From JBCBJZ01 sp038522635 (GTDB lineage: Bacteria; Pseudomonadota; Alphaproteobacteria; Rhizobiales; Hyphomicrobiaceae), in NCBI GenBank assembly GCA_038522635.1, contig JBCBJZ010000040.1:1-25072 (forward strand): 25,072 nucleotides of DNA. The letters are read 5' to 3'. Shown here one piece after another: positions 8,483 to 16,192 of this stretch. The position numbers were made by a program, and so were the translations under genes. The notes below the pieces were generated by a model. It saw only the letters and a list, made by a program, of their open reading frames with translations, was not told the DNA's origin and ran no database searches. Every line of letters starts with the position of its first letter. Within the stretch, counting starts at the first letter, position 1.

Positions 8483-8517
8483 GATGGCGAACATTCACCG
8501 CTACCGCTGCGCGCTGA
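8440..8517 (+). other. Possible upstream ORF initiated inside the tandem repeat
   Basis: ATGs at 8440, 8455 and 8470 share one frame, each with GAGG five bases upstream. They encode MIEVP repeats followed by MIEVRWRTFTATAAR and a TGA at 8515-8517. This frame differs from the osmC frame and overlaps its first 11 codons. Ribosomes starting here would terminate inside the coding region, which could lower or couple translation of the main gene. Translation of this ORF is an inference. Confidence 0.35.
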
Positions 8518-8969
8518 CCTGGACCGGGAACAGCGGCCAAGGCACCTCCAGCTACCGCGCCTACGAACGCTCCTACTTCATCACCATTGAGGGCAAGCCG
8601 ACACTTGAGGGGTCCGCAGACGCGGCTTTTCGGGGCGATGCATCACGCCACAACCCCGAAGACCTGTTCCTGGCCTCCATCGCCTCGTGCCACATGCTTT
8701 GGTACCTGCACCTTGCCGCCGACGCTGGCATCGCCGTGGTCGCCTACATCGATCGGCCGGAAGGCACGATGGAGGAGGACGCGAACGGGGGTCGCTTCAC
8801 CGGCGTGCACCTCACCCCACAGGTGTCGATCACGGCGCACGGCTTATCGGGTGCGACTGAGGAGCGGGCGCGCGCACTCCATCGTGAGGCTCACGCGAAA
8901 TGCTTCATCGCCAATTCGGTGAACATGCCGATCACCTGCATGCCGACCATCACGACGGTGACCGCCTGA
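8484..8969 (+). CDS. OsmC/Ohr family protein
   Basis: The 161-aa product carries OsmC-family marks: C69 in HNPEDLFLASIASCHMLWYL, a conserved glutamate at 59, and C140 in HAKCFIANSVNMPI, the expected two redox cysteines. Family members reduce organic hydroperoxides in the cytoplasm, though this branch is usually just called OsmC family and its substrate is unproven. I choose ATG 8484 (MANIHRYRCALTWTG), which matches the usual family N-terminus and has GAGG 4 nt upstream. The frame stays open upstream to ATG 8382, and the repeat would then be translated as DRGFQ/DRGSH pentapeptides; I think that extension is untranslated or minor. Confidence 0.88.
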   Translation: MANIHRYRCALTWTGNSGQGTSSYRAYERSYFITIEGKPTLEGSADAAFRGDASRHNPEDLFLASIASCHMLWYLHLAADAGIAVVAYIDRPEGTMEEDANGGRFTGVHLTPQVSITAHGLSGATEERARALHREAHAKCFIANSVNMPITCMPTITTVTA

Positions 8970-8995
8970 AGGCGATGCAAGAACGCGCCTGAATT

Positions 8996-9265
8996 CTACG
9001 CGCCCGCGTCTTCATCGCGCCGTGCAGCGTCCCATCCGGTGAGATCGACGCCGCGATGCGCGCAATGCCGCCGAAACGAGATCTCCGCGCTGGCGTACGG
9101 CTCCTGCAGCTCAAAGCTCCAATAGCGCAGGTCGGTCAGGGCGATCCGCTCGCCGCTCACCGCGCACACAACGAAGGCGCCATCGGCAAGGATTTTGTAA
9201 TCCGCGTTGCCGTAGCGAACGCGGGCTTCGCCGGGCTGGCGGAACAACGTTTCATTCCGATTCAT
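8996..9265 (-). CDS. DUF2093 family protein
   Basis: The 89-aa protein matches the short DUF2093 family of alphaproteobacteria: an N-terminal EARVRYGNADYKIL, then GAFVVCAVSGERIALTDLRYWSFELQEPYAS. One cysteine lies in VVCAVSGE and a second near the C-terminus in RRHCAHRG. The family has no established function that I know. No signal peptide or membrane segment is present, so it should be cytoplasmic. GAAGAAG upstream of ATG 9265 is a plausible binding site. It is convergent with the OsmC-type gene, with 26 bp between the stops. Confidence 0.83.
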   Translation of the reverse strand: MNRNETLFRQPGEARVRYGNADYKILADGAFVVCAVSGERIALTDLRYWSFELQEPYASAEISFRRHCAHRGVDLTGWDAARRDEDAGA

Positions 9266-9451
9266 GCGGGGGCTTCTTCGCTGGAACAGGGCTCAAGATC
9301 GCACGACGTGTGGGCCGTCACAAACATGGCCCGCAGCTATGCCACAGCCCGCCCGCCAACGCCAACCGCGGGCATCGCCTCACCAAGCTCCAACCCTGGC
9401 CCAGCCCAGCCTCAGCCCAGACACGGCGCGAGCGGGATGATCGCGGCAGGC

Positions 9452-10366
9452 TCACACTTTGTAGCGCTCATCCAACGCATCGAACGCCGGCTTGCCGACC
9501 GCCCGCTGCCGCATCTCGAAATCGGCCAGATGATCGCTGACGGCAGCCAGCGAGCCCTCACGCTTCAGGCTTGCGAGCACATGGCCCACGCTTTGTAGCG
9601 CGGCCTGCAGCGCGGCATTGGCGTAGAGCACACCGGCAAACCCCATCGCGGCAAGCGCGTCGCGCCCGGGATCAGGCGTCAGCCCGCCATGCACCATGTT
9701 GGCGATCTGCGGCACGGGAAGAGCCGCTGTGATCTGCGCCATCTCCTCGAGCGACGTTGGCGCCTCAACGAAGGTCACATCGGCACCCGCTTCGATGTAG
9801 GCGTGCGCGCGCGCCAAAGCTTCATCAAGACCATGGATGGCGCGCGCATCCGTCCGCGCGATGATCTGCAGGTCGCCATCACGACGGGTGTCAACAGCGG
9901 CCTTGATCTTGGCGACCATGTCTTGCGTCGCCACCACCGCCTTGCCTGAGAAGTGTCCGCACTTTTTGGGAAAGACCTGGTCCTCGATCTGTAACGCGCT
10001 TGCGCCCGCCCGCTCCAACATCTGCACGGTCCGCACCATGTTAAGCGCGTTGCCAAAGCCGGTATCAGCATCAACGATGATGGGGCGTGCGGTCACGTCC
10101 GCGATGGTTGCGGTGACATCGGCGACTTCCTTGAGGCTGACCAGGCCGATGTCGGGAACACCCACATGCATGTTGGCGATTCCCGCGCCCGTCACGTAAA
10201 GGGCATCGAAGCCGAGGTCATCGATAACGCGGGCGAAGAGCGCGTTCGCGGTGCCCGGGATGAGCAGCGCGCTTCGGGTGGCCAGCAGCGCTTTCAGCCG
10301 ACGCGTCGGGCGCAAGGTCGTGTCGCGCGAAGCGTCGCTCGGCGTGCTTGTGTCAGGCGGCTGCAT
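9452..10366 (-). CDS. Isocitrate lyase/PEP mutase family enzyme (2-methylisocitrate lyase or oxaloacetate decarboxylase-like)
   Basis: The 304-aa protein has the superfamily's key features: metal-binding VDADTGFGN at 98-106, E128 in LQIEDQ, and the catalytic loop KKCGH at 134-138 with C136. The presence of KKCGH favours C-C bond lyases (isocitrate, 2-methylisocitrate, dimethylmalate) over PEP mutase. No prpC or prpD lies nearby, so a methylcitrate-cycle role is not supported by context. AGAGGAG about 9 nt upstream supports ATG 10366. It starts 54 nt after the DsbA-fold isomerase gene, so the two are probably co-transcribed. Confidence 0.85.
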   Translation of the reverse strand: MQPPDTSTPSDASRDTTLRPTRRLKALLATRSALLIPGTANALFARVIDDLGFDALYVTGAGIANMHVGVPDIGLVSLKEVADVTATIADVTARPIIVDADTGFGNALNMVRTVQMLERAGASALQIEDQVFPKKCGHFSGKAVVATQDMVAKIKAAVDTRRDGDLQIIARTDARAIHGLDEALARAHAYIEAGADVTFVEAPTSLEEMAQITAALPVPQIANMVHGGLTPDPGRDALAAMGFAGVLYANAALQAALQSVGHVLASLKREGSLAAVSDHLADFEMRQRAVGKPAFDALDERYKV

Positions 10367-10420
10367 GCGCTCAAGCTCCTCTCGCGTGACGGCCCGGCCC
10401 GGTCGCCTTGCGCCAGCGCC

Positions 10421-11041
10421 TCAGGTCCACGCACGCGGGTAAGCTTCTTCAAGCCCGCGCGCCATCAACTCCAGATGATCTTGGCCGTAATACATCTCGC
10501 CACCCGCCGCGTAGGTCGGCGACCCTAGCACGCCGCGCGCGATCGCATCGGCCGTATTGGCCTCGTGGATCGCAACGATGGCCGGCGCATCGGCCGCCGC
10601 CACCAACGCCGTCGGATTGGCCATGCCAGCTTGTTGCGCGAGCCGCTCAAGTGTGGGGCGGTCGGCAAGGTCTGCATCATCGCGCCAATGCGCCTGCAGC
10701 AGCGTGAAGGCGAGCGCGTCGACATCTTCGCCGGCCTCGATCGCTGCGATCAGCACGCCATTGGGCGTGTTGATCTCGTGGTGGTGGTAGGTCGGCACGC
10801 GCCCCATGATCGTCATGCCACGGTAGGCCGCCCAACGCTCGATCTCACGGTTCATATAGGCGCGGCGATGCGGCGTCAGATTATTGATCGCGCCTGGACC
10901 GGCAGCCGCGATCACCTCGCGCAACTCGATCGGGCGGTGCACCACGCGGTGATCTCCGGCCGACGCGATCTCGCGCAGACGTTGCGCGCCGATGTAGGCG
11001 AACGCGGAGTGGGCGGAGTAGAAGTACTCGATGTCGGCCAT
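10421..11041 (-). CDS. DsbA-fold protein, 2-hydroxychromene-2-carboxylate isomerase family
   Basis: The 206-aa protein starts MADIEYFYSAHSAFAYIGAQRL. This is the kappa-GST/HCCA isomerase pattern, with a serine where DsbA has its CxxC motif. The C-terminal GVLGSPTYAAGGEMYYGQDHLE is the cis-proline loop and GQDRL-like motif typical of the family. Known members use glutathione to isomerise ring-cleavage products of naphthalene and related aromatics; many genomic homologues have no known substrate. I prefer ATG 11041 with GTGGAG 9 nt upstream over ATG 11065, which would add eight residues. No other aromatic-degradation genes are visible. Confidence 0.83.
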   Translation of the reverse strand: MADIEYFYSAHSAFAYIGAQRLREIASAGDHRVVHRPIELREVIAAAGPGAINNLTPHRRAYMNREIERWAAYRGMTIMGRVPTYHHHEINTPNGVLIAAIEAGEDVDALAFTLLQAHWRDDADLADRPTLERLAQQAGMANPTALVAAADAPAIVAIHEANTADAIARGVLGSPTYAAGGEMYYGQDHLELMARGLEEAYPRAWT

Positions 11042-11165
11042 CACCGTTGGCTCCACAAGGTTCATGTGGTCCGCATGCTGTCAGGTCAGAGCAACGGGCG
11101 CAAAGCGCGGATCACCGGCTCAAACACGCACGTCTTGCCTTTGCGCCCAAAGTTGCTCTGCACTT

Positions 11166-11183
11166 TAAGATTAGATCATCTTA
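11166..11183. promoter_or_regulatory. AT-rich perfect inverted repeat upstream of the isomerase gene
   Basis: TAAGAT-TAGATC-ATCTTA is a perfect 6-bp dyad with a 6-bp centre. It lies about 125 bp upstream of the isomerase start, in a window otherwise very GC-rich. It could be an operator or part of a promoter; no regulator gene is adjacent. Confidence 0.35.
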
Positions 11184-11192
11184 GGTCGATTT

Positions 11193-11215
11193 CGGGCTCA
11201 CCTGCGGTGATCCCG
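11193..11215 (-). terminator. Hairpin downstream of the acyl-CoA ligase
   Basis: On the minus strand CGGG-A-TCACC / GGTGA-G-CCCG pairs around a GCA loop with one internal mismatch. It begins about 18 nt after the ligase stop. No T-run follows, so it is a candidate terminator or 3'-end stabiliser rather than a certain intrinsic terminator. Confidence 0.4.
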
Positions 11216-11232
11216 ATGGATCGCCCGATGAT

Positions 11233-12870
11233 CTAGTCCGCGATCTCGTGATCCTTGAAGCGCTCTCGCAACGTCATCTTGGAAATCTTGCCGGTCGCCG
11301 TCAGCGGAATCTCATCGACGAAAACGACATCGTTAGGCATCTGCCATTTGGCAAGCGAGGTTGCGAGCAGCGCCAAGATCGAGGCCTTGTCCGGTTGCGC
11401 GCCCGCGCGGGGCACGACGATCAGCAAGGGTCGCTCCACCCATTTGGGGTGCGGGATGCCGATCACCGCGCAGTTGGCGACGCCCGGGTGGGCGCTTGCC
11501 GCATTCTCAACGTCGATCGAGCTGATCCATTCGCCGCCGGACTTCACAAGGTCCTTCGTGCGGTCAACGAGCACCAGGAAGCCTTCCGGCGTGATCTTCG
11601 CCACATCACCGGTGCCGAACCAGCCTTCTGCGTCAAACGCCTTTTTCGTCGCTTCTTCGTTGTTGTAATAGCCGCGAATGACGGCAGGGCCTCGTACGAA
11701 AAGCTCGCCAAAGGCTTCTCCGTCGTGGGGCAGGCGAGCCCCCGCTTCATCCACGATCTTGAGGTCGACCCCGTACATCCGCCGGCCTTGCGTCGCCTTC
11801 AGATCCATCCGTTGGTCAAACGAGCGCGCCTCCATGTCGGGCTCCAGTTTGCCCAAGGTGCCGATCGGGCTCATCTCGGTCATGCCCCAGGCGTGGATGA
11901 CGTTGACGCCGAAATCGCGCTCGAAGGTCTCGATCATCGAGCGTGATGCCGCCGAGCCACCGACCACGATCTCGCTCAGCCCGTTCGGCTTGCGACCGTG
12001 CTTCTTCATCGCATCGATCAGGCCGAGCCACACCGTCGGCACACCCCAGGACGAATAAACCTCCTGGCTGTCCATCAGGGCAAAGACGCTCTCGCCATCG
12101 AGTTTGGCGCCCGGGAAAACGATCGAGCTCCCGGCCAGAGCGGCCGAATAGGTAAGGCCCCAGGAGTTCGCGTGGAACAACGGCACCACGGGCATGATGC
12201 GCCGGCCTTGGCCCAACGAATCGAACCCGCCCGCGATGCAGAACAGCGAGTGCAGCACGTTGGAGCGATGCGAATAGAGCGCGCCCTTGGGCTCGCCCGT
12301 CGTTCCCGAGGTGTAACAAAGCGCGGCCGCCGTGTTCTCATCGAACTGCGGCCAGTCGATCGTGGTCGCGCGGCCCTTGAGGAGCGCTTCATAGCAAAGC
12401 GTATCGGCAAGGCCGTCTATGGTCGGCATGGTGGACGCATCGCAAAGCGCGACGAGCTTCATGCCCTCAGGCCACTGCGCGCGCAGCTCCGCCACCAGGG
12501 GCGCGAAGGTGGTATCGAAGAACATCACCTGATCTTCGGCGTGGTTGGCGATGTAGGTCAGCTGATCGGGAAACAGCCGCGGGTTGATCGTGTGACAGAC
12601 CGCGCCGATCCCGGCGATCGCGTAATAGAGTTCGAAATGGCGGTGCGTGTTCCATGCGAGCGTCGCCACCCGGTCACCCGGCTGCACCCCCATGTCGCGC
12701 AGCGCGTGGGCCAATTGAATGATGCGCGCGCGCGCCTCCGCATAGCCATAGCTATGAATGTCGCCTTCAACGCGGGCCGAAACGATCTGCGCATGCGGAT
12801 GCGTCTCGGCGGCATATTCGATCACGCTGGACAGCAGCAGCGGCTGGTCCATCATCATGCCATTCAGCAT
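11233..12870 (-). CDS. Acyl-CoA ligase (AMP-forming), fatty-acyl/methylthiopropionyl-CoA ligase-like
   Basis: The 545-aa protein contains the ANL-family motifs in order: P-loop YTSGTTGEPKG at 187-197, A5 HAWGMTEMSP at 326-335, GTGD at 419-422, RTKDLVKSGGEWIS at 437-450, and the catalytic lysine K528 in TATGKISK. It activates a carboxylic acid to its adenylate and then to the CoA thioester. The N-terminal region (LAWNTHRHFELYYAIAGIGAV, TINPRLF) resembles the medium/long-chain branch that also contains DmdB, the 3-methylthiopropionyl-CoA ligase; substrate cannot be fixed from sequence. AGGGAGG 6 nt before ATG 12870 is a strong binding site. It is divergent from maoC-thiolase, which suggests shared acyl-CoA catabolism. 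Confidence 0.92.
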   Translation of the reverse strand: MLNGMMMDQPLLLSSVIEYAAETHPHAQIVSARVEGDIHSYGYAEARARIIQLAHALRDMGVQPGDRVATLAWNTHRHFELYYAIAGIGAVCHTINPRLFPDQLTYIANHAEDQVMFFDTTFAPLVAELRAQWPEGMKLVALCDASTMPTIDGLADTLCYEALLKGRATTIDWPQFDENTAAALCYTSGTTGEPKGALYSHRSNVLHSLFCIAGGFDSLGQGRRIMPVVPLFHANSWGLTYSAALAGSSIVFPGAKLDGESVFALMDSQEVYSSWGVPTVWLGLIDAMKKHGRKPNGLSEIVVGGSAASRSMIETFERDFGVNVIHAWGMTEMSPIGTLGKLEPDMEARSFDQRMDLKATQGRRMYGVDLKIVDEAGARLPHDGEAFGELFVRGPAVIRGYYNNEEATKKAFDAEGWFGTGDVAKITPEGFLVLVDRTKDLVKSGGEWISSIDVENAASAHPGVANCAVIGIPHPKWVERPLLIVVPRAGAQPDKASILALLATSLAKWQMPNDVVFVDEIPLTATGKISKMTLRERFKDHEIAD

Positions 12871-12971
12871 GGGTTGCCTCCCTGGTGGTCTTGGGCTCCA
12901 GATCTTTGATGTCCGGATGACCCGTGTTGTTGTCGCATGCGCAAGTGCCCGGGTACGCGCACTTTAGCGCA

Positions 12972-12992
12972 GCGCCTTGGCCCACCAAGCGC
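12972..12992. promoter_or_regulatory. Inverted repeat in the acyl-CoA ligase/maoC spacer
   Basis: GCGC-C-TTGG-CCCA-CCAA-GCGC is an 8-bp dyad with one unpaired base, inside the divergent promoter region. It is a candidate operator controlling one or both genes. Confidence 0.4.
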
Positions 12993-13008
12993 AAAGTTGC
13001 AAGCGTTT

Positions 13009-13040
13009 CGCACGAGCATCTCATGCAACAATCTCGTGCG
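13009..13040. promoter_or_regulatory. Second inverted repeat, close upstream of maoC
   Basis: CGCACGAG at 13009-13016 and CTCGTGCG at 13033-13040 are perfect 8-bp inverted halves separated by 16 bp. The second half ends 31 bp before the maoC ATG, within its likely leader. A smaller dyad, GTTGCA at 12996-13001 with TGCAAC at 13024-13029, overlaps it. It could be an operator or an mRNA leader hairpin. Confidence 0.4.
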
Positions 13041-13071
13041 GTCATGCTGCTCAATTGACCAGGAGGAGACC

Positions 13072-13596
13072 ATGGCAAAAGACGCCAAAAGCCAGACCGA
13101 GGCGCGCGCGAACCCACCGCCGCGGGCGGGCGAGGCTCTGCCGACGCTCACACTTGATGAGATGCACGCCCACGTTGGCCGCGAGATCGCCATCAGCCCG
13201 TGGATCGAGGTGACCCAGGCGATGATCGATCGCTTTGCTGATGCGACCGAGGACCATCAGTTCATCCATGTCGATCCGGACCGCGCGCGCGTGACACCGT
13301 TTGGCGGCACCATCGCTCACGGCTTCTTGACCGCGTCCCTGCTTGCGCCGCTCGCGCAACGCAGTTTGCCGACGCTTGAAGGACGCGTGATGGGCGTGAA
13401 CTACGGCTTCGATCGCCTGCGCTTTCTCAGCCCCGTCAAGGCGGGCGCCCGGGTGCGCGCGCGCTTCACCTTGAGCGCTGTCAGCACGCGCACGCCAAAA
13501 CAAATCGTGCTGCATCTGGCAAGCATCGTGGAGATCGAGGGTGAAACGAAACCCGCCCTCCAGGCGGACTGGCTGACGATGAGCGTTTTGGGCTAG
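13072..13596 (+). CDS. MaoC-like (R)-specific enoyl-CoA hydratase, hotdog fold
   Basis: The 174-aa product shows the hydratase-2 active site ATEDHQFIHVD with D61 and H66, followed by GGTIAHGFLTASLLAPL. It hydrates trans-2-enoyl-CoA to (R)-3-hydroxyacyl-CoA. The first 25 residues are a charged, proline-rich extension before the hotdog domain. AGGAGGAGACC directly before ATG 13072 is a near-ideal binding site, so the longer frame from 12937 is not used. The stop is 38 nt before the thiolase start, so the two genes probably form an operon. Confidence 0.92.
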   Translation: MAKDAKSQTEARANPPPRAGEALPTLTLDEMHAHVGREIAISPWIEVTQAMIDRFADATEDHQFIHVDPDRARVTPFGGTIAHGFLTASLLAPLAQRSLPTLEGRVMGVNYGFDRLRFLSPVKAGARVRARFTLSAVSTRTPKQIVLHLASIVEIEGETKPALQADWLTMSVLG

Positions 13597-13634
13597 GGTC
13601 CCTCAAACACAAACAGCCGTTAAGAGGATACGCC

Positions 13635-14825
13635 ATGACCGATGCCGTCATCGTTTCGACCGCCCGCACGGGGCTTGCGAAATCCTGGAAGGGCGCACTC
13701 AACAACACGCATGGGGCGACGATGGGCGGCCACGTGGTCGAACATGCGATCGCGCGCGCCAGGATCGATGCGGGCGACGTCGAAGATGTGATCATGGGGT
13801 GCGCGTTCCCTGAAGGTGCGACCGGCGGCAACATCGCCCGCCAGATCGCGCTGCGCGCCGGCTGCCCGGTGAGCGTTGCGGGCATGACGGTCAACCGGTT
13901 TTGTTCATCAGGCCTGCAGACGATCGCGCTGGCGGCCCAGCGGGTGATCGCGGGCGAAGGGTCGATCTACGTCGCCGGCGGGCTTGAATCGATTTCGCTC
14001 GTGCAAAGCGCTGCCAACAAAGAACGCACGCAGGATCCGTGGCTCAAGGAGCACAAGCCGACGATCTACTGGAACATGCTGCAAACGGCTGAACAGGTCG
14101 CCAAGCGCTATGAGATCTCGCGCGAAGCCCAAGACGCGTACGGCGCGCAAAGCCAACAGCGTGCCGCGGCCGCGCGCGAAGCGGGCAAGTTCGACGATGA
14201 GATCGTGCCGCTCACCACCACCATGATGAAGAGCGAATTGAACGAGCGCAAAGAGGTGGTACGCCGCTGGGAAGAAGAGGTTACGCTGACCCAGGATGAA
14301 GGCATCCGCCCGGGCACAACGGTAGAAGCGGTCGCCAGCATCCGCCCGGCCATCGAGGGCGGTGTGATCGCGGCCGGCAACGCCTCGCAGTTTTCAGATG
14401 GCGCCAGCGCTGCGGTGGTGATGGACGCGCAAGTGGCCGAGCGGCGCGGCCTGCAGCCGCTTGGCATCTTTAGGGGCTTTGCGGTGGCCGGCTGCGAACC
14501 GGACGAGATGGGCATTGGCCCCATCTTCGCTGTGCCCAAACTGTTGGAGCGCGCCGGCAAAAGCGTGAGCGACATCGACCTTTGGGAGCTCAACGAAGCG
14601 TTCGCGGTTCAGGTGCTGTACTGTCGCGATAAGCTCGGCATCCCGGCTGACCGGTTGAACGTCAACGGCGGCGCGATTGCAGTCGGCCACCCCTACGGCA
14701 CGTCGGGCGCGCGGCTGGTGGGCCATGCGCTGATCGAAGGCAAACGCCGTGGCGCACGCCATGTGGTGGTGACGATGTGCATCGGCGGTGGCATGGGCGC
14801 TGCCGGTCTGTTCGAAGTCGCCTAA
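13635..14825 (+). CDS. Acetyl-CoA acyltransferase (thiolase)
   Basis: The 396-aa protein is a full-length thiolase. The nucleophile is C90 in NRFCSSGLQ, the C-terminal GGAIAVGHPYGTSGAR supplies the catalytic histidine, and TMCIGGGMGAAGLFE supplies the second active-site cysteine. The ELNEAFAVQ motif is also present. It either cleaves 3-ketoacyl-CoA in beta-oxidation or condenses acetyl-CoA units; the MaoC neighbour and divergent acyl-CoA ligase favour a degradative or PHA-linked role, which is inferred. AGAGGA about 7 nt upstream supports ATG 13635. Confidence 0.93.
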   Translation: MTDAVIVSTARTGLAKSWKGALNNTHGATMGGHVVEHAIARARIDAGDVEDVIMGCAFPEGATGGNIARQIALRAGCPVSVAGMTVNRFCSSGLQTIALAAQRVIAGEGSIYVAGGLESISLVQSAANKERTQDPWLKEHKPTIYWNMLQTAEQVAKRYEISREAQDAYGAQSQQRAAAAREAGKFDDEIVPLTTTMMKSELNERKEVVRRWEEEVTLTQDEGIRPGTTVEAVASIRPAIEGGVIAAGNASQFSDGASAAVVMDAQVAERRGLQPLGIFRGFAVAGCEPDEMGIGPIFAVPKLLERAGKSVSDIDLWELNEAFAVQVLYCRDKLGIPADRLNVNGGAIAVGHPYGTSGARLVGHALIEGKRRGARHVVVTMCIGGGMGAAGLFEVA

Positions 14826-14853
14826 ACACCAGCGTAGCGTTGGGCAGGCGTGG

Positions 14854-14902
14854 GGCGGGCCGACCGCCGCTCGGCAAGATGGCGCGCGGGCGAAGCGCCA
14901 TC
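14854..14902 (+). promoter_or_regulatory. Two consecutive hairpins abutting the ureohydrolase ribosome binding site
   Basis: Hairpin 1 is GGCGG-GCCGA-CCGCC at 14854-14868. Hairpin 2 is GATGGCGC-(9 nt)-GCGCCATC at 14878-14902, a perfect 8-bp stem. The GAAGGAGA binding site begins at the next base, 14903. This may be a structured leader controlling translation, or the second hairpin may end the thiolase transcript. No T-run follows. Confidence 0.4.
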
Positions 14903-14916
14903 GAAGGAGATGCGGC

Positions 14917-15996
14917 ATGCCGTTGACCCCTGAAGAACGCGAAGCCCTTCGCCGCCTCTACAGCGGTGATCCCGGCACGGACATCCGCGATCCCCACTTC
15001 GCGGCCATCGCTGACCTGATCGTGCGCGAAGGTGGCTTTCGCCCACCCCCTTACGCCGGCCATCCAACCTTGCTCGACGCGCCAGCTCGGGTCACGGGTG
15101 ACGATGGCGCGCCTGTGCTGAGCGACCTCCACGTGGCCCTGTTCGGGGTCCCCATGGACCTGGGCGTCACCAACCGTAACGGCGCGCGCTTTGGGCCACG
15201 GGCGGTGCGCGCCGTTGAACGTGTCGGGCCCTATAACGAAGCGCTGCGGTGCGCACCCGTCCAGGAATTGCGCGTGGCCGACATCGGTGATGTGCCGATG
15301 GCAAGCCGCTTTGATCTTGCGACGTGCCACCACGACATCGAGACGTTCGCGCACACCGTTGTTAAAGCGGGCGTGCTGCCGCTCGCCGTCGGCGGTGATC
15401 ACTCCGTCTCCCTGCCGCTCCTGCGCGCGGTGGGCGCTGAACGGCCCGTCGGCATGGTGCACATCGATGCCCATTGTGACACCGGTGGCATCTACGAGGG
15501 CGAGAAGTTCCACCACGGCGGTCCGTTCCGCCATGCCGTGCTCGAAGGGGTGCTCGATCCCACGCGCACCATCCAGATCGGCATTCGCGGCTCAGCCGAA
15601 TTCCTATGGGAGTTTTCGACCGCCAGCGGCATGACCGTGATCCCGGCGCGCGCGCTGGACGAGACCACCTGGGACGACGTCAACGCCCGCATCCGCGCCG
15701 TTGTCGGCGACGGCCCGGTCTACGTCTCCTTCGACATCGACAGCATCGATCCAGCGTTCGCGCCCGGCACCGGCACGCCTGAGGTCGGCGGCCTCACCCC
15801 ACGTGAGGCGCTGTTGGTGCTGCGCAGCCTCAAAGGGCTTCAGATCGTCGGCGGCGACATGGTCGAGGTCGCACCCGCCTACGACGCAACCAGCAACACC
15901 GCGCATGTGGGCGCACAAATGCTGTTTGAGATCCTCAGCCTCATGCGGTTTTCGCCAGCGCTCGGGCTCCCTGACGCGGCAGCCGGCGAGGGCTGA
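14917..15996 (+). CDS. Ureohydrolase (agmatinase/guanidinobutyrase-like)
   Basis: The 359-aa product has all binuclear-metal ligands of the arginase superfamily: H162 in GGDHS, D184/H186/D188 in HIDAHCDT, and D273/D275 in SFDIDSIDPAFAPGTGTPEVGG. It hydrolyses a guanidino compound to urea plus an amine. The N-terminal ~65 residues before the core are longer than in classic SpeB. The agmatinase, guanidinobutyrase, guanidinopropionase and guanidine hydrolase branches cannot be separated by eye. GAAGGAGA 6 nt before ATG 14917 fixes the start; the frame is open further upstream into the end of the thiolase. It follows the thiolase by 91 nt. Confidence 0.9.
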   Translation: MPLTPEEREALRRLYSGDPGTDIRDPHFAAIADLIVREGGFRPPPYAGHPTLLDAPARVTGDDGAPVLSDLHVALFGVPMDLGVTNRNGARFGPRAVRAVERVGPYNEALRCAPVQELRVADIGDVPMASRFDLATCHHDIETFAHTVVKAGVLPLAVGGDHSVSLPLLRAVGAERPVGMVHIDAHCDTGGIYEGEKFHHGGPFRHAVLEGVLDPTRTIQIGIRGSAEFLWEFSTASGMTVIPARALDETTWDDVNARIRAVVGDGPVYVSFDIDSIDPAFAPGTGTPEVGGLTPREALLVLRSLKGLQIVGGDMVEVAPAYDATSNTAHVGAQMLFEILSLMRFSPALGLPDAAAGEG

Positions 15997-16192
15997 TCCC
16001 GGCGCAACGTGTGCCCGCGACCGGCCCATCGCCCATCACAACAACGCGAACGCCGCATTCTCGACGCAACGGTAAGTGTTCCATCGGGTTTCGGCCACGC
16101 TGGCCCGCGGGCTGGCTAAATCATCGGGCGAGCGCAACGGGCGAACCGCATGCCATGCGCAGCGACCCCGTCCGTCACCGGGAGGCACGGCC

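Noticed and set aside
8382..8483. N-terminal extension of the OsmC-type protein through the repeat (DRGSH pentapeptides)
   Set aside because: Family members start near MANIHRY, and no binding site precedes ATG 8382. It remains possible but unlikely.
9452..10366. prpB of a methylcitrate cycle
   Set aside because: The KKCGH loop fits, but no prpC, prpD or acnD is nearby, so I did not assign the symbol.
14854..14902. Guanidine-II (mini-ykkC) riboswitch
   Set aside because: The two-hairpin layout fits, but neither loop has the conserved ACGR sequence.
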